Below, in pieces: positions 61,626 through 64,000 of a stretch of 64,000 nucleotides of DNA (position 1 is the first letter of the stretch; every line of letters begins with the position of its first letter). Position numbers and translations under genes: made by a program. This DNA comes from Ruminococcus turbiniformis. GTDB taxonomy: Bacteria > Bacillota > Clostridia > Lachnospirales > Lachnospiraceae. The DNA lies in the NCBI RefSeq assembly GCF_020687545.1, contig NZ_JAJEQX010000015.1:25455-89454 (forward strand), given 5' to 3'. Below the pieces are notes generated by a model. It saw nothing but the letters and a program-made list of their open reading frames with translations, did no database searches and was not told where the DNA came from.

Positions 61626-62681
61626 TTATTCGTTCTCCCTGTTCCATGCATAGGCGGTATAGCGACCGCCTCCGATTTTTAATACTTCACCTTTTTTCAC
61701 CATATCTGTCAAAGCCCGCTCTACCGTCACACGACTGATATCCGGACATTTCTCCATAATCTGTGCCCTTGTCATCTTTCCCATGGAGCTCCGGACAATC
61801 TCACGGACACGCTCCGGTTTCGACATACCACTGGCGGCTAAAAACTGTACCTTGGTGGAAAAATCACGGTAAGCTTCGACAATCACCCCCAACATATAAC
61901 GAACAAAGGGCGCATCATCATTTTCCTCTTCATGCCAGTGAAAAGAACTTTCCTGTAAAGTTTCATAATACGTTTCTTTTGTCTGTTCGATCAGTTTTTC
62001 TATACTGATATACATTCCCACAATATATCCCGCCCGGTATAACAAAAGCAAAGTCAGCAAGCGGCTCATACGTCCATTTCCATCGTCAAATGGATGAATA
62101 CATAAAAAATCCAAAATGAACATAGAAATCAGAATCAGCGGATCATATTGTGGATCCTGACAGGCTTCCTGGAATGCATCACAGATTGTATCGATATATA
62201 CCGGTGTTTCCCATGCCGGAATCGACTGAACACGTATCATTTTATTCCCCAGTCCATCCTCCTGCACGGTCACATTATCTGCCGACTTAAAACCGCCTCC
62301 CGCACTCCCTGCGAATTTATACAACTCGCGGTGAAGCTGAAGGAAGATTGATGATTTCACGGGTATATAATCATAGTTTTGATGTATCGTATTTAACACA
62401 TCCCGATACCCCGCAATTTCCTTCTCACTTCTCGTTTTCGGCATCGTCTTGTCACGGACGATTTTTTTCAGACGATCCTCTGAAGTATAAATACCCTCAA
62501 TTTTATTGGAAGACTCCGTACTCTGAATTTTAGCAACTTCCAGCAACTGACTAAGCGCATCTGCTTTTGCTTCTCCAAATGACATCTGCTTCCCTTTATA
62601 CTCATGAATCTGGGCCACTAAGGCAACTATATCGGGTTGCAATAACTTTTCATATCTCTTCTTGTAATCAAAAGTTCTCAT
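61626..62681 (-). CDS. Fic family protein with inhibitory helix and winged helix
   Basis: Predicted AMP-transferase of 351 residues. The Fic motif HPFDDGNGRMSRLL lies near residue 205. An N-terminal SSNKIEG matches the inhibitory (S/T)xxxE(G/N) helix, so this is a self-inhibited class II Fic protein. The C-terminus (MTRAQIMEKCPDISRVTVERA) is a winged helix like that of many DNA-linked Fic regulators. AAGGAGATTTC precedes the ATG. It heads the hsdM-DUF3800-hsdS-MNT-HEPN-hsdR run. Confidence 0.92.
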   Translation of the reverse strand: MRTFDYKKRYEKLLQPDIVALVAQIHEYKGKQMSFGEAKADALSQLLEVAKIQSTESSNKIEGIYTSEDRLKKIVRDKTMPKTRSEKEIAGYRDVLNTIHQNYDYIPVKSSIFLQLHRELYKFAGSAGGGFKSADNVTVQEDGLGNKMIRVQSIPAWETPVYIDTICDAFQEACQDPQYDPLILISMFILDFLCIHPFDDGNGRMSRLLTLLLLYRAGYIVGMYISIEKLIEQTKETYYETLQESSFHWHEEENDDAPFVRYMLGVIVEAYRDFSTKVQFLAASGMSKPERVREIVRSSMGKMTRAQIMEKCPDISRVTVERALTDMVKKGEVLKIGGGRYTAYAWNRENE

Positions 62682-63098
62682 GAAATCTCCTTGCAAGGTC
62701 TCAAACTTAACTTATTTTCATCTTATCACAGAGCATCGCCATAATCAATTTTAACCTCGTCATTTTATCAGTTTTGACGATATTGAAGTCGAGGTGTATT
62801 CCATACCTGTTTGTCCTTAATCCCCGTTTCCACCTGAATATCTCGCCACAGCCTCGCACAACCAAAGTGAGCTCTGCATTCTCCCTTCCCGGATTCTCTC
62901 AGTTGCTAACACCACAATTTCCCATAATCTGTTCTTCTTTTTACATTTTATAAACAAATTATAGCAGGACATGTGGGTTATAAATTGGACTTTAGTCCTC
63001 CAGAGGATTTTTGTTTCATCCTTTACATCTCCTGTTCCTGCTGCCAGTACTGCCATCTAACACCAGCGTATTTCCAAGTTTTCTAATCATTTTTAGGC

Positions 63099-63152
63099 AA
63101 AACAGAGGCCCCGGACTTTGGCTGCTAAACCAAAATCCAGGACCTCTGTTTG
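63099..63152. terminator. Stem-loop downstream of the RelE/Phd pair; rest of the 500-base gap empty
   Basis: AAACAGAGG/CCTCTGTTT arms plus inner GGACTTTGG/CCAAAATCC form an interrupted stem; T runs follow on both strands. In the remaining part of the gap to the Fic gene (62697-63098) only AT-rich DNA without a recognisable gene was seen. Confidence 0.65.
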
Positions 63153-63195
63153 TTTCTTATTCAGAATAGTCATTTTTGCTCTTTTCCATTTGCTA

Positions 63196-63495
63196 TCACT
63201 CAAAAATTCTTGTAATATCCTGATATCTGTTGACCACACGATAAATATCTAAATACTCATTGCTTACCTTGTAGATGATCACGTAATCTTCCCATATCGC
63301 ATATTTATAGTCTGTCCGAAAGCTGACTCTCTTAGAAAGATCTGATCCCATTCCCGGAAACATCCGGAGATTTTCAAATTTACCGTAAATTTCGTTTATA
63401 GTCTTTACAGCATATTCCTCATTATCTTCAGCAATGTAATCTCGGATATTCTTTAGATCCTCTGCAACAATCGGATTGATCCGCAGTTTTAACAT
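63196..63495 (-). CDS. RelE/ParE family toxin
   Basis: mRNA interferase or gyrase toxin of 99 residues with the family pattern LRINPIVAEDLKNIRDYI at the start and YKYAIWEDYVIIYKV plus VVNRYQDITRIF at the end. GGAGG six bases before ATG 63495 sets the start, one base after the antitoxin stop. RelE and ParE activities cannot be told apart by eye. Confidence 0.9.
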   Translation of the reverse strand: MLKLRINPIVAEDLKNIRDYIAEDNEEYAVKTINEIYGKFENLRMFPGMGSDLSKRVSFRTDYKYAIWEDYVIIYKVSNEYLDIYRVVNRYQDITRIFE

Positions 63496-63496
63496 C

Positions 63497-63745
63497 TTAT
63501 TCCTCCACAAGTGCTTTCAATTCATCCAGATCCAGCCAGCCTTCGCCATCTTTCACTTCTTCTTCAGCTTCCTGCAGTTTTATCAGAAGTTTTTTCTCTG
63601 CACGATCACGCTCATAATCTTCAATATCCATAACCACAAAACGCCCTCTGCCATTCTTGGTCAAATACACTGGTTCCCCTTTGCGGCAGTTCTTCAGGAC
63701 TTCATTATAATTTCTCAAATCAGATACTGGTAAAATATTGGCCAT
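63497..63745 (-). CDS. Phd/YefM family antitoxin
   Basis: DNA-binding antitoxin of 82 residues. The N-terminal ILPVSDLRNYNEVLKN and PVYLTKNGRGRFVVMDIEDYE are the Phd/YefM fold; the acidic C-terminus (EEVKDGEGWLDLDEL) would wrap the toxin. AAGGAG precedes the ATG. AT-rich palindromic sequence (TATAATACATATAATATA, about 63790-63808) upstream is a likely promoter-operator. Confidence 0.92.
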   Translation of the reverse strand: MANILPVSDLRNYNEVLKNCRKGEPVYLTKNGRGRFVVMDIEDYERDRAEKKLLIKLQEAEEEVKDGEGWLDLDELKALVEE

Positions 63746-63806
63746 ATTCTTTCAGCTCCTTCCTTGATCTCATATTATTTCTGCTACTTATATTATATGT
63801 ATTATA

Positions 63807-63848
63807 TGCAAAAAAGCTGTAAAATTCAACGTAGATTTTTACAGCTTT
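63807..63848 (-). terminator. Terminator of a gene beyond the right edge
   Basis: Perfect 12-bp arms AAAGCTGTAAAA/TTTTACAGCTTT with a 12-base loop, followed on the minus strand by a run of T. It would end a minus-strand gene lying to the right. In the last 150 bases (63849-64000) I see only a small AACATAG/CTATGTT hairpin and no gene. Confidence 0.7.
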
Positions 63849-64000
63849 CAGAGAAGTCTTTATTATAATTATTATGATGTCGGGGTCAAAACATAGTGTT
63901 TTCTATGTTTGAATCTCCGCATGAACCTTGAAAATTTAATATTTTACAGTATATATACCATAAGAGGCTTCATGAACTGAGAATCATTAGTGCACTTCTG

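Noticed and set aside
62817..63056. Possible 79-codon gene on the minus strand
   Set aside because: No ribosome site, no family resemblance and atypical composition; treated as chance.
63860..64000. AT-rich right end considered as a CRISPR leader or tracrRNA region
   Set aside because: Only a small hairpin is visible, and no repeat occurs twice within the window.

Overview
The window looks like chromosome from an anaerobic gut Clostridia species, most likely Lachnospiraceae. The reasons are near-balanced base composition with strong AGGAGG ribosome binding sites, TTGACA/TATAAT-type promoters, a paired GlgC/GlgD glycogen module, a NiaR-controlled nadABC operon, an ECF vitamin transporter S component, TctABC and CstA transporters, and family 43 and 127 glycoside hydrolases beside a CUT1 ABC transporter. 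This is judged by eye; no 16S or marker search was possible, and no rRNA or tRNA was seen.

Layout. (1) 1-9.4 kb: an arabinan/arabino-oligosaccharide locus with two GH43 enzymes, a lipoprotein sugar-binding protein with two permeases, a YesL-family membrane protein and a GH127 beta-L-arabinofuranosidase. A shared 16-bp motif lies at the promoters of the binding protein and of GH127. (2) 9.4-17.3 kb: a tripartite tricarboxylate-type transporter (TctC, TctB, TctA) with an amidohydrolase and a SAF-domain oxidoreductase, behind a textbook sigma-54 promoter. The neighbouring PrpR_N/PAS/AAA+ activator carries an 11-G tract in its coding region. (3) 17.3-21.8 kb: a REPIN/MITE-like element, then a heterodimeric ABC exporter with a MarR repressor. 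(4) 21.9-30.9 kb: glgC-glgD, a decayed Rpn nuclease gene bracketed by related hairpins, coaX with a vitamin ECF S component, coaBC, a small helical protein and cstA.

(5) 31-35.7 kb: a strikingly damaged accessory cluster. An MFS gene has lost its 5' end and is fused to an oxidoreductase gene, an SDR has lost its Rossmann glycine loop by an in-frame deletion, and an AraC regulator has lost its first helix-turn-helix; a GH43 and a TIGR04076 gene look intact. (6) 35.7-46 kb: a DnaQ-like exonuclease, then a long minus-strand operon nadA-nadB-nadC-niaR-methyltransferase-surface protein, then yfcE with a NYN/LOTUS protein. (7) 46-50.3 kb: divergent genes for a TIR-STAND-TPR protein and for a membrane protein with a two-helix pore-like head, a TrkA-N/RCK-like nucleotide-binding domain and a C-terminal RyR domain. 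This is the best candidate for an undescribed system: a TIR enzyme making an ADP-ribose-type signal and a ligand-gated membrane effector. (8) 50.3-53.9 kb: a DUF2935 remnant, a ribbon-helix-helix-like gene pair with a palindromic promoter operator, a GMP synthetase lacking its amidotransferase domain, a CYTH protein and a Nudix hydrolase. (9) 53.9-63.8 kb: a type I restriction-modification island (hsdR, hsdS, hsdM) carrying a HEPN/MNT toxin-antitoxin pair and a DUF3800 gene, then a Fic protein and a RelE/Phd-type pair.

A window-wide theme is short tandem repeats and homopolymers inside coding DNA (GH43, GH127, nadB, the nadB/nadC junction, the sigma-54 activator, the methyltransferase), together with many small deletions and frameshifts, which suggests active replication slippage and accessory-gene decay.
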